NCBI RefSeq assembly: GCF_004345325.1
Contig: NZ_SLVJ01000027.1
Coordinates: forward strand, 1-52,497
Direction: 5' to 3'
Length of the DNA: 52,497 nt
DNA from: Acinetobacter calcoaceticus
Lineage (GTDB): Bacteria > Pseudomonadota > Gammaproteobacteria > Pseudomonadales > Moraxellaceae
The translations under genes were made by a program, and so were the position numbers. The stretch's first letter is position 1. Every line of letters starts with the position of its first letter. Positions 1 through 11,318 of this stretch are shown piece by piece. The notes beneath the pieces were generated by a model. The model did no database searches and had not been told where the DNA came from. It saw only the letters and a list, made by a program, of their open reading frames with translations.

Positions 1-186
1 AGCGGCATCTGTAGCCAAACACAATAGTTCGGCAGATAGACCTTGATTGAGAATATGCTGACCATCAATGCGTTGTAAAAAAACTGTCGCATTCAAAGCA
101 GCATTGGAGAATTGGATATGTAAGGCACGTTGTTGGGCAGACAAACCGAGTTGCTGCAGTGCCAGATAAATATTGGCTAAAATCAT
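1..186 (-). CDS. vgrG: VgrG type VI secretion tip protein, N-terminal fragment
   Basis: The gene runs off the left edge; only the first 62 codons are visible, starting at the ATG at 186-184. The fragment reads MILANIYLALQQLGLSAQQR and continues with an LHIQFSN...FLQRIDGQ pattern, which is how Acinetobacter VgrG (Rhs/Vgr family) proteins begin. VgrG trimers cap the Hcp tube of the type VI secretion system and carry effectors into neighbouring cells. No Shine-Dalgarno is obvious upstream, where the DNA is very AT-rich. It is separated from upp by a hairpin terminator, so it is probably its own unit. No other T6SS gene is in view, so this is likely one of the scattered vgrG islands, whose effector and immunity genes would lie to the left. 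Confidence 0.72.
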   Translation of the reverse strand, partial: MILANIYLALQQLGLSAQQRALHIQFSNAALNATVFLQRIDGQHILNQGLSAELLCLATDAA

Positions 187-291
187 TTTTATTTTAATTT
201 ATAGATATAATCGAGCACGAGTAAAACATAAAAGAGCTTAAAAAACAGCCATGTTTTTGTTAAAAATTTTAAATTAAAAATATAAACAAAT

Positions 292-333
292 AAAAAAACC
301 GCTAAAAGCTTTTAAGCTCACAACGGTTTTTTT
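292..333. terminator. Bidirectional hairpin downstream of upp
   Basis: Inverted repeat with outer arms AAAAAAACCG (292-301) and CGGTTTTTTT (324-333). The interior holds the palindrome AAAAGCTTTT. The A-run and T-run flanks suit termination of upp on the minus strand. Confidence 0.6.
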
Positions 334-346
334 CACTTCAATGCCA

Positions 347-982
347 TTAATCTTTTTGCACGCTACCGAAGATTTTATCGCCTGCATCGCCCAAACCAGG
401 CACGATATAGCCCTGTTTATTCAGACCTTCATCGATCGATGCAGTGAAGATCATCACATCAGGATGCGCTAATTCAACACGCTGGATGCCTTCTGGTGCA
501 GCGACCAAAACCATCACTCGAATATCTTTACAACCACTGGCTTTGAGCACATCAATGGCTGCAACCAATGATGCACCTGTGGCCAACATTGGGTCGATAA
601 TCATCGCAATACGGTTTTGCACATCTGGAACTAATTTTTTATAGTAGGTTCTTGCTTCGAGTGTTTCTTCATCACGCTCTAAACCCAATACCGATACTTT
701 GGCACTTGGAATCAGATTGAGGAAGCCATCTAACATGCCAATCCCTGCACGCAAGATCGGCACCACGGTAATTTTTTTACCCGCGATACGCTGTACAACC
801 ACTTTACCTGCCCAACCGTCCACTTCCTGATCACACATTGGTAGATCTTTGGTTGCCTCATAGGTCAACAACATGGTGACTTCTTGCGCAAGTTCACGGA
901 AATTTTTGGTACTGATATCGTTGCGGCGCAATAAACCTAACTTATGTTGGATCAGTGGATGACGAATTTCTTGGATGGGCAC
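347..982 (-). CDS. upp: Uracil phosphoribosyltransferase
   Basis: Converts uracil and PRPP to UMP in pyrimidine salvage; cytosolic. The 211-residue protein has the PRPP-binding loop [17 protein letters not shown] and the C-terminal [13 protein letters not shown] segment typical of Upp. I place the start at the GTG at 982 ([11 protein letters not shown]) rather than the ATG at 1006. It gives the usual family length and has an AGG nine bases upstream, whereas the longer form adds eight residues not expected in the family. It is transcribed alone, between two hairpin terminators. Nothing unusual in the coding sequence. Confidence 0.95.
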   Translation of the reverse strand: MPIQEIRHPLIQHKLGLLRRNDISTKNFRELAQEVTMLLTYEATKDLPMCDQEVDGWAGKVVVQRIAGKKITVVPILRAGIGMLDGFLNLIPSAKVSVLGLERDEETLEARTYYKKLVPDVQNRIAMIIDPMLATGASLVAAIDVLKASGCKDIRVMVLVAAPEGIQRVELAHPDVMIFTASIDEGLNKQGYIVPGLGDAGDKIFGSVQKD

Positions 983-1018
983 GAGAAAATACCTAAAACA
1001 TAACAATTAATTATGCCT

Positions 1019-1047
1019 ATTATAATTGTTTTTATTTTTTGCGATAG
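1019..1047 (-). promoter_or_regulatory. Possible upp promoter
   Basis: On the minus strand a perfect TATAAT lies at 1024-1019, about 37 bp upstream of the upp GTG. The -35 region at 17 bp spacing (1042-1047) is a poor match, so only the -10 is well supported. Confidence 0.4.
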
Positions 1048-1103
1048 TTATCCCGATGGTCAAAATCAGCACTGACACAAGTTTAGTGCAATATTCCAAC
1101 AAA

Positions 1104-1134
1104 AAAGCCCTCATTGCTGAGGGCTTTCTTTAAA
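1104..1134. terminator. Intrinsic terminator at the end of the nuo operon
   Basis: Ten-base-pair stem AAAGCCCTCA / TGAGGGCTTT (1104-1113 and 1118-1127) with a four-base loop. An A-run lies on the left, so minus-strand transcripts from nuoN end in a U-tract. Confidence 0.8.
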
Positions 1135-1152
1135 AGGATATGATGCTAAATA

Positions 1153-2709
1153 TTAATGCGGCAGAAAATTCAATGGCATGATCAATTGTGCTTGTTTTGC
1201 CATAGCGATAATTGGATCCGGATAAACACCAAATACAATCACCAATAGCGCAGCACCTAAGACCATGATCCCACCTGCAGATTGACCCCAATGTTGTGGA
1301 GCATCAATACGTGGTGTATCTGGTGGTGTCATATACATCACCACCATAACACGGAGGTAATAATACAGACCGATACCGCTACCGATGATAATCATCGCAG
1401 CATAGAACCAATGTCCGCCTTGAACGATACTCAACACCACCATGAACTTACCGATGAAGCCAGCAGTTAATGGGATACCTGCCAAAGACAACATCATCAC
1501 AGTTAAAGTCGCAGTTAACACTGGACGACGCCAGAACAAACCACGATATTCCGCCAAGCTTTCAGCTTCTGCGATGTTGTTATACGGGCTCGACATCAAG
1601 GTCACAGCACCAAAAGCACCAATCGTGGTCAATACATAACTGAGTACATAGACACCAATAGAGGTCATGCTGTTCTCAGTACCACTGATCAATGCCAACA
1701 TGATATAGCCGAAGTGAGCAATAGACGAGAAAGCAAGGATGCGTTTTAAGTTCACTTGCTTAACCGCAAGGAAGTTACCCACCAAGATTGACATCACCGC
1801 AATACACACCACAACGGTACGCATGGCTTCGATCTCGATCATGCCCGAGGTCATTAAGAAACGCACGAACAATGCGATCATCGCAACCTTAGCAACAGTG
1901 GCTAAGAAAGTGGCGATCGGTGCAGGTGCGCCTGCATAGACATCGGGTGTCCATTTATGAAATGGTGCCAGTGACAATTTAAATGCAATTGCAGCCATCA
2001 TTAAGCCTAGACCAATGATCATCAAGGTCGAGTGCAAAACTGAACCATATTGCTGACCAGCCATTTGAAGTGCAGTGAACTGTGCTTCAGTCGGTGTCTT
2101 CATCAACGCATAGATATTATCATCGATTTGACCCATGAAAGATAAAGAACCCGTGGCCGAGTAGACATAAGCCATACCCATCAACAACATCGCAGAAGCC
2201 GTTGCAGAAAGTACCAAGTACTTAATGCCCGCTTCTAACGAATGACTACGTTGGTAGGTATAGGCCAATAGTCCATAGACTGGGATCGACATCAACTCAA
2301 GGCTAATAAAGAATGACGCAAGATTGGTACTCGACACCATTAACATTGCACCGGTTACGGAGATCAACATCAATAGATAGAGTTCTTCACGATTGTCTTT
2401 ATAGGTCTCGATATAGGCATGTGACAATGTAAAACAAGCCAAAGCTGCGATCAAAATAATAATCTGATAGAACAGGCTAAAGCCATCTACCATGAACAAG
2501 CCCATGATAGGTTGAATGTTATAATCGCCACCAAAAATAGTGTACAAAATTAATATAAGAGCAAGGTTTAAGCCAACAACAGATGTGGTTGCAATAAGAT
2601 TGTGATTGCGTTTAATCGCAACCAACAACATCACAACAATGGCGGTTAACGCCACAATCATCACAGGCGCTAAAGGCATAAGTTCATTAAATGACAGTGT
2701 GAAGTTCAT
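1153..2709 (-). CDS. nuoN: NADH-quinone oxidoreductase subunit N
   Basis: Last gene of the nuo operon and one of the three antiporter-like proton-channel subunits of complex I in the inner membrane. The 518-residue protein is hydrophobic throughout. It contains the conserved stretch AFKLSLAPFHKWTPDVYAGA around residues 245-265, with the discontinuous-helix residues of the proton_antipo_M family, and the KRILAFSSIAHFGYI segment. It begins three bases after nuoM ends. It is somewhat longer than the E. coli protein, mainly at the termini. Confidence 0.96.
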   Translation of the reverse strand: MNFTLSFNELMPLAPVMIVALTAIVVMLLVAIKRNHNLIATTSVVGLNLALILILYTIFGGDYNIQPIMGLFMVDGFSLFYQIIILIAALACFTLSHAYIETYKDNREELYLLMLISVTGAMLMVSSTNLASFFISLELMSIPVYGLLAYTYQRSHSLEAGIKYLVLSATASAMLLMGMAYVYSATGSLSFMGQIDDNIYALMKTPTEAQFTALQMAGQQYGSVLHSTLMIIGLGLMMAAIAFKLSLAPFHKWTPDVYAGAPAPIATFLATVAKVAMIALFVRFLMTSGMIEIEAMRTVVVCIAVMSILVGNFLAVKQVNLKRILAFSSIAHFGYIMLALISGTENSMTSIGVYVLSYVLTTIGAFGAVTLMSSPYNNIAEAESLAEYRGLFWRRPVLTATLTVMMLSLAGIPLTAGFIGKFMVVLSIVQGGHWFYAAMIIIGSGIGLYYYLRVMVVMYMTPPDTPRIDAPQHWGQSAGGIMVLGAALLVIVFGVYPDPIIAMAKQAQLIMPLNFLPH

Positions 2710-2712
2710 GAC

Positions 2713-4323
2713 TTATTGCATCTCCACATTTTGTTGAGTCACTACCTGTTGGATAGTATCAACCGCTTCTTGAACAGGAATATAGCTATTGGCAATCCAC
2801 GCCATGCTTGATTGAGAAATATCAAGGAAGCTTTGTGGATAGAGACCAAGCCAAAGTAGACCAATGGCACAAACCATCAATAAACCAACCTCACGCAGAG
2901 ATAAATCTTTGAGTGGGTTTTTATAATGTGCTTTTTGTTCTTCATTTGGCGTACCAAACAAAGTGCGATGAATCAAGATCAGACCATATAGACCAGCAAA
3001 CACTAAGCTCACAGCAGCCAAGATGGTGAACACAGGGAATTTATCGAATGAACCCATTAAGATCAGGAATTCACCAATAAAGTTACCTAGACCTGGTATA
3101 CCAACCAAAGCAGACACAAAGAACATTAAGAAGAATGCTAAGTAAGGCAATTGACCACGGATCCCGCCCATCAAACGCATATCACGGGTATGTACACGCT
3201 CGTACACTTGACCACACATGATGAACAGTGCAGCAGAAGACAAGCCATGTGCCAACATCATGATCATCAGACCTTGGAAGGTCAAAATATTACCGGCATA
3301 CAAGGCCAATAACACGAAGCCCATGTGTGAGATCGAGGTATAAGCCAACAGACGTTTCATATCAGTTTGTTGGAAGGCACACCATGCACCGTAGAAGATA
3401 CCGATCAGACCGAGAATAATGGCAATATCAGCAAATTGTGCAGATGCGACTGGGAAGAAAGGAATCACAAAACGCAATAGACCGTAAGCGGCAGTCTTAA
3501 TCAAGATACCCGCCAAATCCACTGAACCTGCTGTTGGTGCTTGCGCGTGCGCATCTGGCAACCAACCGTGCATTGGGAATACCGGTAATTTCACCGCAAA
3601 ACCAATGAACAAGCACAACATAAAGCCATAAGCCAAAGCCGGGTTATTGATATCAATATAGTTAGCAACCATTAACAAATGATCATAACCAAATGAAATT
3701 TTTCCAGTGGCTTGCATACCAACGACAACTAGACCCAAGATTCCGATCAACATGATCAGACCTGCAACCTGAGTATAGATGAAGAACTTAGTCGCAGCAT
3801 AAACGCGTGATTTGCCTGCAGAACCTGAATGTCCCCAAAGTGCAATCAAGAAATAGATTGGCACTAACATCATCTCCCAGAAGAAGAAGAATAAGAACAT
3901 ATCAATGGCGATGAAGACACCGATCACCCCACCCAAAGACCATAAGAGGTTGAGGTGGAAGAAACCGACATTCTTTTGGATTTCACCCCAAGAACAACCC
4001 ACAGCCAAAATACCCAGTAGTGCGGTTAAACCGACCATGAGTAAAGACAGGCCATCGACTGCTAAGTGGATGTTAATCCCCAAGGTGGTAATCCAAGGGA
4101 TATTGAACTCAGCTGCCCATGTCGGTACAGCTTGACCCAATTGGTAATTAAAACCACCTTGGTTCCAGAGCATGATGGTTAGACCCAAGGTCACGACCAT
4201 ACCCAAAAGTGCGATATAACGCGGTAGATGTTGATCGACTTTATCGACCAACCAGCAGATAAAACCAGCAATGAACGGAACGAGGATCAGCGCAGGTAAA
4301 ATCAAATTATTTGAACTTTCCAT
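2713..4323 (-). CDS. nuoM: NADH-quinone oxidoreductase subunit M
   Basis: Antiporter-like proton-pumping subunit of complex I. The 536-residue protein shows FFFFWEMMLVPIYFLIALWG, with the conserved membrane glutamate at E150. It also has KLPVFPMHGWLPDAHAQAPT and KRLLAYTSISHMGFV, all hallmarks of the proton_antipo_M family. One base separates the nuoL stop from this ATG, so translation is probably coupled. The soluble C-terminal tail after the last helix is about 35 residues and glutamine-rich. Confidence 0.96.
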   Translation of the reverse strand: MESSNNLILPALILVPFIAGFICWLVDKVDQHLPRYIALLGMVVTLGLTIMLWNQGGFNYQLGQAVPTWAAEFNIPWITTLGINIHLAVDGLSLLMVGLTALLGILAVGCSWGEIQKNVGFFHLNLLWSLGGVIGVFIAIDMFLFFFFWEMMLVPIYFLIALWGHSGSAGKSRVYAATKFFIYTQVAGLIMLIGILGLVVVGMQATGKISFGYDHLLMVANYIDINNPALAYGFMLCLFIGFAVKLPVFPMHGWLPDAHAQAPTAGSVDLAGILIKTAAYGLLRFVIPFFPVASAQFADIAIILGLIGIFYGAWCAFQQTDMKRLLAYTSISHMGFVLLALYAGNILTFQGLMIMMLAHGLSSAALFIMCGQVYERVHTRDMRLMGGIRGQLPYLAFFLMFFVSALVGIPGLGNFIGEFLILMGSFDKFPVFTILAAVSLVFAGLYGLILIHRTLFGTPNEEQKAHYKNPLKDLSLREVGLLMVCAIGLLWLGLYPQSFLDISQSSMAWIANSYIPVQEAVDTIQQVVTQQNVEMQ

Positions 4324-4324
4324 T

Positions 4325-6217
4325 TTATTTCCCCACGATCTGTATCACGATCAAGATCATTAGTAACACCACCAGACCCAGCGCCATGCTTGATGCATAT
4401 TCACGCAATGAACCTGTTTGACGCGAGCTACTAAACTTATGACCACCCCGGACAATCGCTGGAAGCACCAGCCAAAAACCTTCGATAGGATCACGACCAA
4501 TGATCTTGGCCAAAAGCAAATAAGGCTTAACAAAAACAATATTGTAAAGCGCATCAAAACCAAAGGCGTTACGGCAAATATTCACCAAGCCAGCACCAAA
4601 TGACGTATTGGCGAAAGCTTTAACCGAGTTATAAGCCACAGCAAACAACACGATTCCAACCACCAAACCTGCAAGTGCCACGCCCACAGCCGTATATTCA
4701 GCCGCATGTGCGCCCGCTTCTAAAGCTTCAGGAATGTTAAATGCTGGGATTTTGGCACTGGTGAGAATGTTTTTCACCGGTTGGATAAGGAAATAAGTCA
4801 AGCCTGTAGATAAAACCGCCAAGATCGCCAAAGGTGCCCAATAGCTTGCGCCTTTGATCGCATGGTAAGGGGTTTTTTCCACACCAAAGAACACCACCCA
4901 AATAAGACGGAAGGTATAAATTGAAGTCAAGAAAGCACCGGCAACGCCGACCCAATACAGACTCGCGTAGATAGGAGCAGTAGCTTGACCTTGTACCCAA
5001 ACCGCGCCCAAGATCGCATCTTTAGAGAAGAAGCCGATGGTGATAAATGGAATCGCTGCCAATGCACCGCCACCAATGGCGAAACATGCAAAGAGGAATG
5101 GATTCTTTTTCGCCAAACCGCCCATCTTGAAGATGTTTTGTTCGTGATGGTAAGCCAAGATCACCGCACCAGAAGACAAGAATAACAATGCCTTGAAGAA
5201 TGCGTGAGCCAACATGTGGAACAAACCAGCTTGGTAAGCTTCAGAACCCACCGCCATAAACATATAACCGAGTTGGCTCATGGTTGAATAAGCCAAGATA
5301 CGTTTGATATCGGTTTGAACCAATGCAGCAAAACCAGCAACCAATAAGGTCACTGCACCAGTAATCGCGATGAACTGCAATACTTCAGGTGCCATTTCGA
5401 ATACAGTGAATGCACGGCTGGTGAGATATACACCTGCGGTAACCATGGTTGCGGCGTGGATCAAGGCTGACACTGGAGTCGGGCCTGCCATCGCATCGGC
5501 TAACCAAGTTTGTAATGGGATCTGTGCAGATTTACCCGCAGCACCCAAGAACAACATCAATGCAGTCCAAATGGTCAAGCTTGAACTTTTGCTCATCACA
5601 TCCGCTGCAGTTTCAACGATGGTTGCAATGTGCAAAGTACCAAACTGTTGATACAACAAGAACATCGCAATCAGCAAGAACACATCACCCACACGGGTCA
5701 CGGTAAATGCTTTGATCGCTGCCAAACCGTTTGATGGGTTTTGGTAGTAATAACCGATCAGCAAGTAAGAGCACAGACCTACACCTTCCCAACCGAGGAA
5801 CAATAACGCAAAGTTATCGGCCAAGACCAGAACCAACATGCTCGCAACGAACAGGTTGAAGTAAGAGAAGAAACGTGCAAAGTCTTCTTCACCGCGCATA
5901 TACCAAGAAGCGAAGATGTGAATCAGGAAACCAACACCGGTCACCATGCCCATCATCAACAACGACAAACCATCTAAATGTAAAGTGATGCCCGGTGCGA
6001 GATTACCCGCACTAAACCACGTCCATAAATGAACGGTTTGAACCGCTGCACCACTGTTAATAAAGTTGATTCCGGCCAACAATGCGGACAATGCTGATAA
6101 GCCGACCGCACCCACCCCAATAATCGCAGCAACCATTTCTGGGAGCTTGTTACGCCCTGCTGCGAGTAATACAAAACCGATGAGTGGAAATAAGATTGTT
6201 AAAGCTAATAAACTCAT
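4325..6217 (-). CDS. nuoL: NADH-quinone oxidoreductase subunit L
   Basis: Largest membrane subunit of complex I (630 residues). It is the distal proton pump whose C-terminal lateral helix braces the other antiporter-like subunits. It has the N-terminal [11 protein letters not shown] motif, [17 protein letters not shown] with the key E144, and [20 protein letters not shown] followed by [16 protein letters not shown], as expected for NuoL/ND5. The start overlaps the nuoK stop by four bases (ATGA). Confidence 0.97.
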   Translation of the reverse strand: MSLLALTILFPLIGFVLLAAGRNKLPEMVAAIIGVGAVGLSALSALLAGINFINSGAAVQTVHLWTWFSAGNLAPGITLHLDGLSLLMMGMVTGVGFLIHIFASWYMRGEEDFARFFSYFNLFVASMLVLVLADNFALLFLGWEGVGLCSYLLIGYYYQNPSNGLAAIKAFTVTRVGDVFLLIAMFLLYQQFGTLHIATIVETAADVMSKSSSLTIWTALMLFLGAAGKSAQIPLQTWLADAMAGPTPVSALIHAATMVTAGVYLTSRAFTVFEMAPEVLQFIAITGAVTLLVAGFAALVQTDIKRILAYSTMSQLGYMFMAVGSEAYQAGLFHMLAHAFFKALLFLSSGAVILAYHHEQNIFKMGGLAKKNPFLFACFAIGGGALAAIPFITIGFFSKDAILGAVWVQGQATAPIYASLYWVGVAGAFLTSIYTFRLIWVVFFGVEKTPYHAIKGASYWAPLAILAVLSTGLTYFLIQPVKNILTSAKIPAFNIPEALEAGAHAAEYTAVGVALAGLVVGIVLFAVAYNSVKAFANTSFGAGLVNICRNAFGFDALYNIVFVKPYLLLAKIIGRDPIEGFWLVLPAIVRGGHKFSSSRQTGSLREYASSMALGLVVLLMILIVIQIVGK

Positions 6218-6522
6218 CCGCGCATCTCACTAGCAGCATCCACATCCAAGTGATGGAAGCGATGATAAAACTGAAGTACGATCGCAAGACCGATACATGC
6301 CTCAGCAGCAGCCAAGGTCAAGATTAAGATAAACATAATTTGACCATCTGGTTGTGCCCATGCACTGCCCGCCATCACGAATGCCAATGCTGCAGCATTC
6401 ATCATGACTTCAAGGCTCATTAACATAAATAATAGGTTACGACGTACCATCACACCGTATAGACCCAGTGCAAAGAGTATGGTCGCAACGATTAACCCAT
6501 GTTCTAAAGGAATGTTACCCAT
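6214..6522 (-). CDS. nuoK: NADH-quinone oxidoreductase subunit K
   Basis: Small three-helix membrane subunit of complex I (102 residues, the usual size). The two essential membrane glutamates are present: E38 in [13 protein letters not shown] and E74 in [11 protein letters not shown], equivalent to E36 and E72 of E. coli. The start overlaps the nuoJ stop (TAATG) and the end overlaps nuoL (ATGA). Confidence 0.97.
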   Translation of the reverse strand: MGNIPLEHGLIVATILFALGLYGVMVRRNLLFMLMSLEVMMNAAALAFVMAGSAWAQPDGQIMFILILTLAAAEACIGLAIVLQFYHRFHHLDVDAASEMRG

Positions 6523-7052
6523 TATTGTTTATCCCCTGCTGCGCCGGGCTCACGTTTGCCTAAATGGAATGCAGCAACCAGCGCCGCAAGCAACAGCATC
6601 GCAGCCACTTCAACCAATAATAAATATTTGGTAAAGAGTGCAATACCGACGTCTTTAGGCCCGATGACTTGGCTACCCAATACCAGGTGTTGTGAACTTT
6701 CCAGACCCGTGTCTGAACCCAAAATCCACACCAACGTCAAGCCGACTAAAAAGCTCATCAATGCAGGATATGCCCATGCATCTGAACTGAGCCATTTACG
6801 TTCTTGATCTACAGTGTCTTGTCCGAGGTTCAACATCATCACCACGAATACAAATAACACCATAATGGCACCCGCATACACGATCACTTCAAGTGCCGCC
6901 GCAAAAGGTGCGCCGATGGTCAGGAACATACCTGCCACGGCCAATAATGAAACAATTAAACTCAGTAATGCATGTACTGGGGTAGCGTTAGTGACAACGC
7001 GAATGGTCGAGAAGATGGCCACGATGGCCATCAAATAAAATGGCCAAATCAT
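6522..7052 (-). CDS. nuoJ: NADH-quinone oxidoreductase subunit J
   Basis: Membrane subunit of complex I (176 residues, five predicted helices). It carries [24 protein letters not shown], the third-helix region that switches conformation during turnover. The C-terminal tail is short and charged. The ATG overlaps the nuoI TGA by four bases. Confidence 0.96.
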   Translation of the reverse strand: MIWPFYLMAIVAIFSTIRVVTNATPVHALLSLIVSLLAVAGMFLTIGAPFAAALEVIVYAGAIMVLFVFVVMMLNLGQDTVDQERKWLSSDAWAYPALMSFLVGLTLVWILGSDTGLESSQHLVLGSQVIGPKDVGIALFTKYLLLVEVAAMLLLAALVAAFHLGKREPGAAGDKQ

Positions 7053-7585
7053 GGTAATAAGCTCCGTACATCCACTGGTGCGCTTTCTTTTTGTGCTTGG
7101 CCTTTTTCTTTGCCCTGCACTGCCATACCCGTTACACGGTAGAAGTTGTAATCAGGATATTTACCTGGACCTGAGATAAGTAAGTTCTCTTTCTCATAAA
7201 CCAAGTCCTGACGTACATATTCGCCCAATTCGAAATCTGGGGTCATTTGAATCGCCGTAGTCGGACATGCTTCTTCACACATACCGCAGAAGATACAACG
7301 TGAGAAGTTGATCCGGAAAAATTCCGGATACCAACGACCGTCTTCTTTTTCTGCTTTCTGTAAAGAAATACAACCCACCGGACAAGCCACCGCACAGAGG
7401 TTACACGCAACACAGCGCTCTTCACCATCTGGGTCACGGGTAAGCACAATCCGGCCACGGTAACGTGGCGGTACTGGCACAGGCACTTCAGGATATAAAA
7501 TCGTGTCACGCTTACGTGTTGCATGGCTAAACACCATCAACAAACTGCGAACGATAGACCCGAATCCAGCTAGAATTTTTAACAT
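7049..7585 (-). CDS. nuoI: NADH-quinone oxidoreductase subunit I
   Basis: Ferredoxin-like peripheral-arm subunit carrying clusters N6a and N6b. Both 4Fe-4S signatures are intact: C58-C61-C64-C68 ([12 protein letters not shown]) and C97-C100-C103-C107 ([12 protein letters not shown]). The 178-residue protein has an amphipathic N-terminus that docks on NuoH. It follows nuoH after an 18-base gap. Confidence 0.97.
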   Translation of the reverse strand: MLKILAGFGSIVRSLLMVFSHATRKRDTILYPEVPVPVPPRYRGRIVLTRDPDGEERCVACNLCAVACPVGCISLQKAEKEDGRWYPEFFRINFSRCIFCGMCEEACPTTAIQMTPDFELGEYVRQDLVYEKENLLISGPGKYPDYNFYRVTGMAVQGKEKGQAQKESAPVDVRSLLP

Positions 7586-7603
7586 TTTGAACTCCTTGCT
7601 GTC

Positions 7604-8620
7604 CTAGGCCGCTTGATTCATAAGAATCACAGCACCAGTAACCAATAGGTTAACCAGAGCAAGTGGCAAACAAACTTTCCAACCAAAGTTCATCACTTGG
7701 TCATAACGAGGACGCATTAACGAACCACGGGCCAAGATAAACATCATTACAAAGAACAAGGTTTTCACGATGAACCAGAATGCTGGTGGGATAAATGAAA
7801 TTTCTAAATTAAACGGAGCTAACCAGCCGCCGAAGAACAAAGTCACGATCAAAGAAGAGATCAAAACGATGTTGACGTATTCAGCAACGAAGAACATGCC
7901 CCATTTCATACCGCCGTACTCGACGTGGTAACCCTCAGCCAATTCTTGCTCAGCTTCTGGTTGGTCAAATGGATGACGATGCGTAACTGCGACACCGGCC
8001 ACCACAAAGATCAAGAAACCTAAGAATTGCGGCACGATGAACCAAACATCACGTTGCGCTTCAACGATGTCACGCAGGTTAAATGAACCTGCAATCGCGA
8101 CCACACCCATCAACGAGATCCCAAGGAATACTTCGTATGAAATGGTTTGTGCAGCAGAACGTAGACCACCGAGTAAGGCATATTTGTTGTTGGATGCCCA
8201 ACCACCAAAGAGCACTGCATAAACTGCAATACCCGCCATCGCCATAAAGAACAGCAAGCCGATACTCATGTCCGCCACGCCCATGGTTGGGCTGATCGGG
8301 ATCACCAAGAACGACAACACTGCAGTGGCCATCGCCACACCAGGCGCCAAACGGAAAGTCAGTTTGTCAGCAAACTTCGGTGTCCAGTCCTCTTTGAACA
8401 TGATTTTCAACATGTCGGCGACGATCTGGAACATACCACCCGGACCAACACGGTTCGGACCGTAACGGTCTTGCCAAAGGGCCAATAGACGACGTTCAAT
8501 AAACGACATCAACGCTGCGAATAGCACCACCACCAACAGGATCACAATGGCTTGGATCACCGCATATGCGATTGGCCAATCGGAAGCCCAAGTGGGTAGT
8601 GCACGAATAGATTCATTCAT
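7604..8620 (-). CDS. nuoH: NADH-quinone oxidoreductase subunit H
   Basis: Membrane subunit that forms the quinone-binding chamber with NuoB and NuoD. It has the conserved [19 protein letters not shown] segment near residue 45 and the acidic cytoplasmic loop [23 protein letters not shown] choose the ATG at 8620 (338 residues), which has AGGAG seven bases upstream. A GTG two codons earlier at 8626 sits one base from the same AGGAG, too close to be used. The ribosome-binding site lies in the last codons of nuoG. Confidence 0.96.
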   Translation of the reverse strand: MNESIRALPTWASDWPIAYAVIQAIVILLVVVLFAALMSFIERRLLALWQDRYGPNRVGPGGMFQIVADMLKIMFKEDWTPKFADKLTFRLAPGVAMATAVLSFLVIPISPTMGVADMSIGLLFFMAMAGIAVYAVLFGGWASNNKYALLGGLRSAAQTISYEVFLGISLMGVVAIAGSFNLRDIVEAQRDVWFIVPQFLGFLIFVVAGVAVTHRHPFDQPEAEQELAEGYHVEYGGMKWGMFFVAEYVNIVLISSLIVTLFFGGWLAPFNLEISFIPPAFWFIVKTLFFVMMFILARGSLMRPRYDQVMNFGWKVCLPLALVNLLVTGAVILMNQAA

Positions 8621-8622
8621 AA

Positions 8623-11307
8623 TCACGCTCCTACCGCAACGGAAACAGGCTCAGCAAGAGAAATCGTTGGCGCTTGACCAATTGGATAACCGATATAACC
8701 TGTAGGTAAATATTCAATCACCAGTACCGGTAGGCTAATGCTTGACTCGCCGGCTTGTACTGTCAATTGCTGACCATTTTCGACATTGAGACGCGCTGCA
8801 TCATCTGCACCGAGTGCAAATACCGCTTCTGGAATGCGACTTTGCATAGCAGGGGTTTTGATGGTGAACTCGCCTGAAGCGAAGATGTGATGCATTGGCA
8901 ACAAACGGAAACTGTCTGTATTGACCACCACCACAGCAGGTGCAACATAGCTACGTGCAGGACGTTTAGCCAAACGATCAAACAAACGAATGCCTGAATC
9001 GCCCCCTTTAAGATGCCCACCGACGTTGTCTTGGAATTTGTTCCAAGATTGTGGTGAGTTCCAACCTGGTGCCCATGCAAATGGAACCAAGGCCGCTTTG
9101 GTTTCTGGACCCACATAGCCTTCCATAGAGAAGGTTAAAGCAGAGTCTAGATCAACTGGTTGTTTTGGCTCATTGACTGCAATTTTTGCACGCATTGCGG
9201 TACGGCCTGAGTAACGACGCGGTTCACGCGCAATTTTCAAACCATGTACACGGTAGCCTGCATCTGGTGCAACATCTTGAATCGCTTCAAATGCTGGCAC
9301 GCTACGTACCACAGATTCGATCACGTCATCGAGTAAAGTCCAAGAAATGGCTTTGCCTTGTAGACCGGTTTCGATGGCATGTAACCAGCGCCATGATTCT
9401 TTGATCGCGTATTCTGGTTTGTAGTAGCTTGGATCGTAAACTTGATAGAAACGTTGTGCACGACCTTCTTGGCTCACAACCGTACCATCACCTTCAGCGA
9501 AGCTAGCAGCAGAGAGTACCAAAGTGGCTTGTTCAACTGTTGCAGTCAAAGCATGATCCAGTACGATCACATCATTGGCCTTAGCCAAAGCTTGATCAAC
9601 TTGATGTGCAGGTAGACGACGATAAAGATCGTTTTCAACCACAACCACAGCATCATAGTCTTGTGCAAAGGCTTGTTCGAGGCTTAAACCACCAAACAAT
9701 GCCAAGCCCATCGAGTTCACTTCAGGGACAGTTAAAGTCAAGCCTGCAGTTTCACCCAAGTTCAAGGCCACTTGTGCCGCAGCTTCCATAATCGCAGGGT
9801 CTTGTAGACTGGTTCCTGAGATGATCAATGGTTTTTTCGCTGCTTTTAAAGTGGCTGCAATTTGCTCTGCAAAGGCTTTGGCATCATCGTTCAAATCAAG
9901 GATGATTGCGCCTTTGAGTGCTGCTGCAACGGCAAAACCTAAACGTGCGATATCGTTTGGCGAAGCAACCACTTCACCTGTCGCCACATCGGCTAAACGG
10001 GTTTGTGTTGCTGCCAAGATATAGATCGGTGATTTCTCATCCTGACCAATACGTTGTACAGGCTCTGCCAACCAATCTTGAGTACGGCGATCTGCCGACA
10101 TTTGTTTGGCTTTGTTTTTCGCCGCTTGACGAACTGACAACGCCATACGTGGTGCAGTTTGGGTCAAGTCTTCACCCAAGATCAACACCGCATCATAGCT
10201 CTCAATTTCACGCATGCCCGGGTTATAAATCCCTTCGCTCTGCATGATAGAGGCAGCCAATTCAACCAATTGCTGTTCTTTCTGGGTCATACCTGTTGAG
10301 TAGTTGGCCTGACCGACCAGCTCACGCAACGCAAAGTTAGACTCGATCGAAGCACGTGGCGAACCAATACCAAGAACTTTCTTGCCTTGTAAATTATCGA
10401 TCACACGGTCGAGGGCTTGGTCAACGGATAAGTTGCTGACACTGTTGCCACCACGAAGTTGTGGCTGACGTGGACGATCTTCACGGTTGATATAGCCCGT
10501 ACCAAAACGACCTTTATCACACAAGAAGTACTGGTTAACTTCACCATTGAAACGGTTTTCTACACGACGCAGTTCACCATAACGCTCACCCGGTGAGATG
10601 TTACAACCTGAAGAACAGCCTTGGCATACGCTTGGCGCATACTGCATGTCCCATTTACGGTTATAACGTGCGGAGTGAGTTTTGTCGGTGAATACACCTG
10701 TAGGACAAACTTCAGTCAAGTTACCTGAGAATTCAGACTCTAAAGTGCCTGATTCTGGACGACCGAAGTAAACGCGTGACGCATTACCATAAACACCAAA
10801 ATCAGTACCACCGGCATAGTCGTTGTAATAACGTACACAACGGTAGCATGCGATACAGCGGTTCATTTCATGTGAAATAAAAGAACCGAGCTCTTGATTA
10901 TGATGAGTACGTTTGGTGAAACGATAGCGACGACGGTCATGCTGTGTCATTACGGTCATATCTTGTAAATGACAATGACCACCCTCTTCACAGACTGGAC
11001 AGTCGTGCGGGTGGTTGGTCATCAAGAACTCAATGATCGAGGCGCGAAAATCAACCGCTTCTTTATCTTCAATCGAGATAAAGGTGTTGTCAGACGCAGG
11101 CGTCATACACGACATGACCAAACGGCCACGGGTGTCATCTGCATTGGCGTATTGGGTCACCGCACATTGACGGCAAGAGCCCACAGAACCTAAGGATGGA
11201 TGCCAGCAAAAATAGGGGATGTCGATGCCGAGACTCAAACATGCTTGGAGCAAGTTTTCTGAGCCATTGACTTCATACGATTTTCCATCGACATGAATGG
11301 TAGCCAT
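8623..11307 (-). CDS. nuoG: NADH-quinone oxidoreductase subunit G
   Basis: Large peripheral-arm subunit (894 residues) carrying several Fe-S clusters. Visible ligands are the 2Fe-2S set C34, C45, C48, C67; the HxxxCxxC...C set H99, C103, C106, C112 (N5); a CIACYRC...CP set (N4); and CQGCSSGC with a later cysteine in FLCDKG. The last is the extra N7 cluster site found only in some bacteria, including E. coli. The C-terminal two thirds is a molybdopterin-oxidoreductase-like scaffold without cofactor. An eleven-base gap follows nuoF. Confidence 0.97.
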   Translation of the reverse strand: MATIHVDGKSYEVNGSENLLQACLSLGIDIPYFCWHPSLGSVGSCRQCAVTQYANADDTRGRLVMSCMTPASDNTFISIEDKEAVDFRASIIEFLMTNHPHDCPVCEEGGHCHLQDMTVMTQHDRRRYRFTKRTHHNQELGSFISHEMNRCIACYRCVRYYNDYAGGTDFGVYGNASRVYFGRPESGTLESEFSGNLTEVCPTGVFTDKTHSARYNRKWDMQYAPSVCQGCSSGCNISPGERYGELRRVENRFNGEVNQYFLCDKGRFGTGYINREDRPRQPQLRGGNSVSNLSVDQALDRVIDNLQGKKVLGIGSPRASIESNFALRELVGQANYSTGMTQKEQQLVELAASIMQSEGIYNPGMREIESYDAVLILGEDLTQTAPRMALSVRQAAKNKAKQMSADRRTQDWLAEPVQRIGQDEKSPIYILAATQTRLADVATGEVVASPNDIARLGFAVAAALKGAIILDLNDDAKAFAEQIAATLKAAKKPLIISGTSLQDPAIMEAAAQVALNLGETAGLTLTVPEVNSMGLALFGGLSLEQAFAQDYDAVVVVENDLYRRLPAHQVDQALAKANDVIVLDHALTATVEQATLVLSAASFAEGDGTVVSQEGRAQRFYQVYDPSYYKPEYAIKESWRWLHAIETGLQGKAISWTLLDDVIESVVRSVPAFEAIQDVAPDAGYRVHGLKIAREPRRYSGRTAMRAKIAVNEPKQPVDLDSALTFSMEGYVGPETKAALVPFAWAPGWNSPQSWNKFQDNVGGHLKGGDSGIRLFDRLAKRPARSYVAPAVVVVNTDSFRLLPMHHIFASGEFTIKTPAMQSRIPEAVFALGADDAARLNVENGQQLTVQAGESSISLPVLVIEYLPTGYIGYPIGQAPTISLAEPVSVAVGA

Positions 11308-11318
11308 AGTCGAATTCC

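Noticed and set aside
8621..8626. GTG start for nuoH
   Set aside because: It lies one base from the AGGAG ribosome site; the ATG at 8620 has proper spacing.
9606..10247. Plus-strand reading frames inside nuoG
   Set aside because: They are antisense to a fully conserved gene, have low-quality composition and no ribosome sites.
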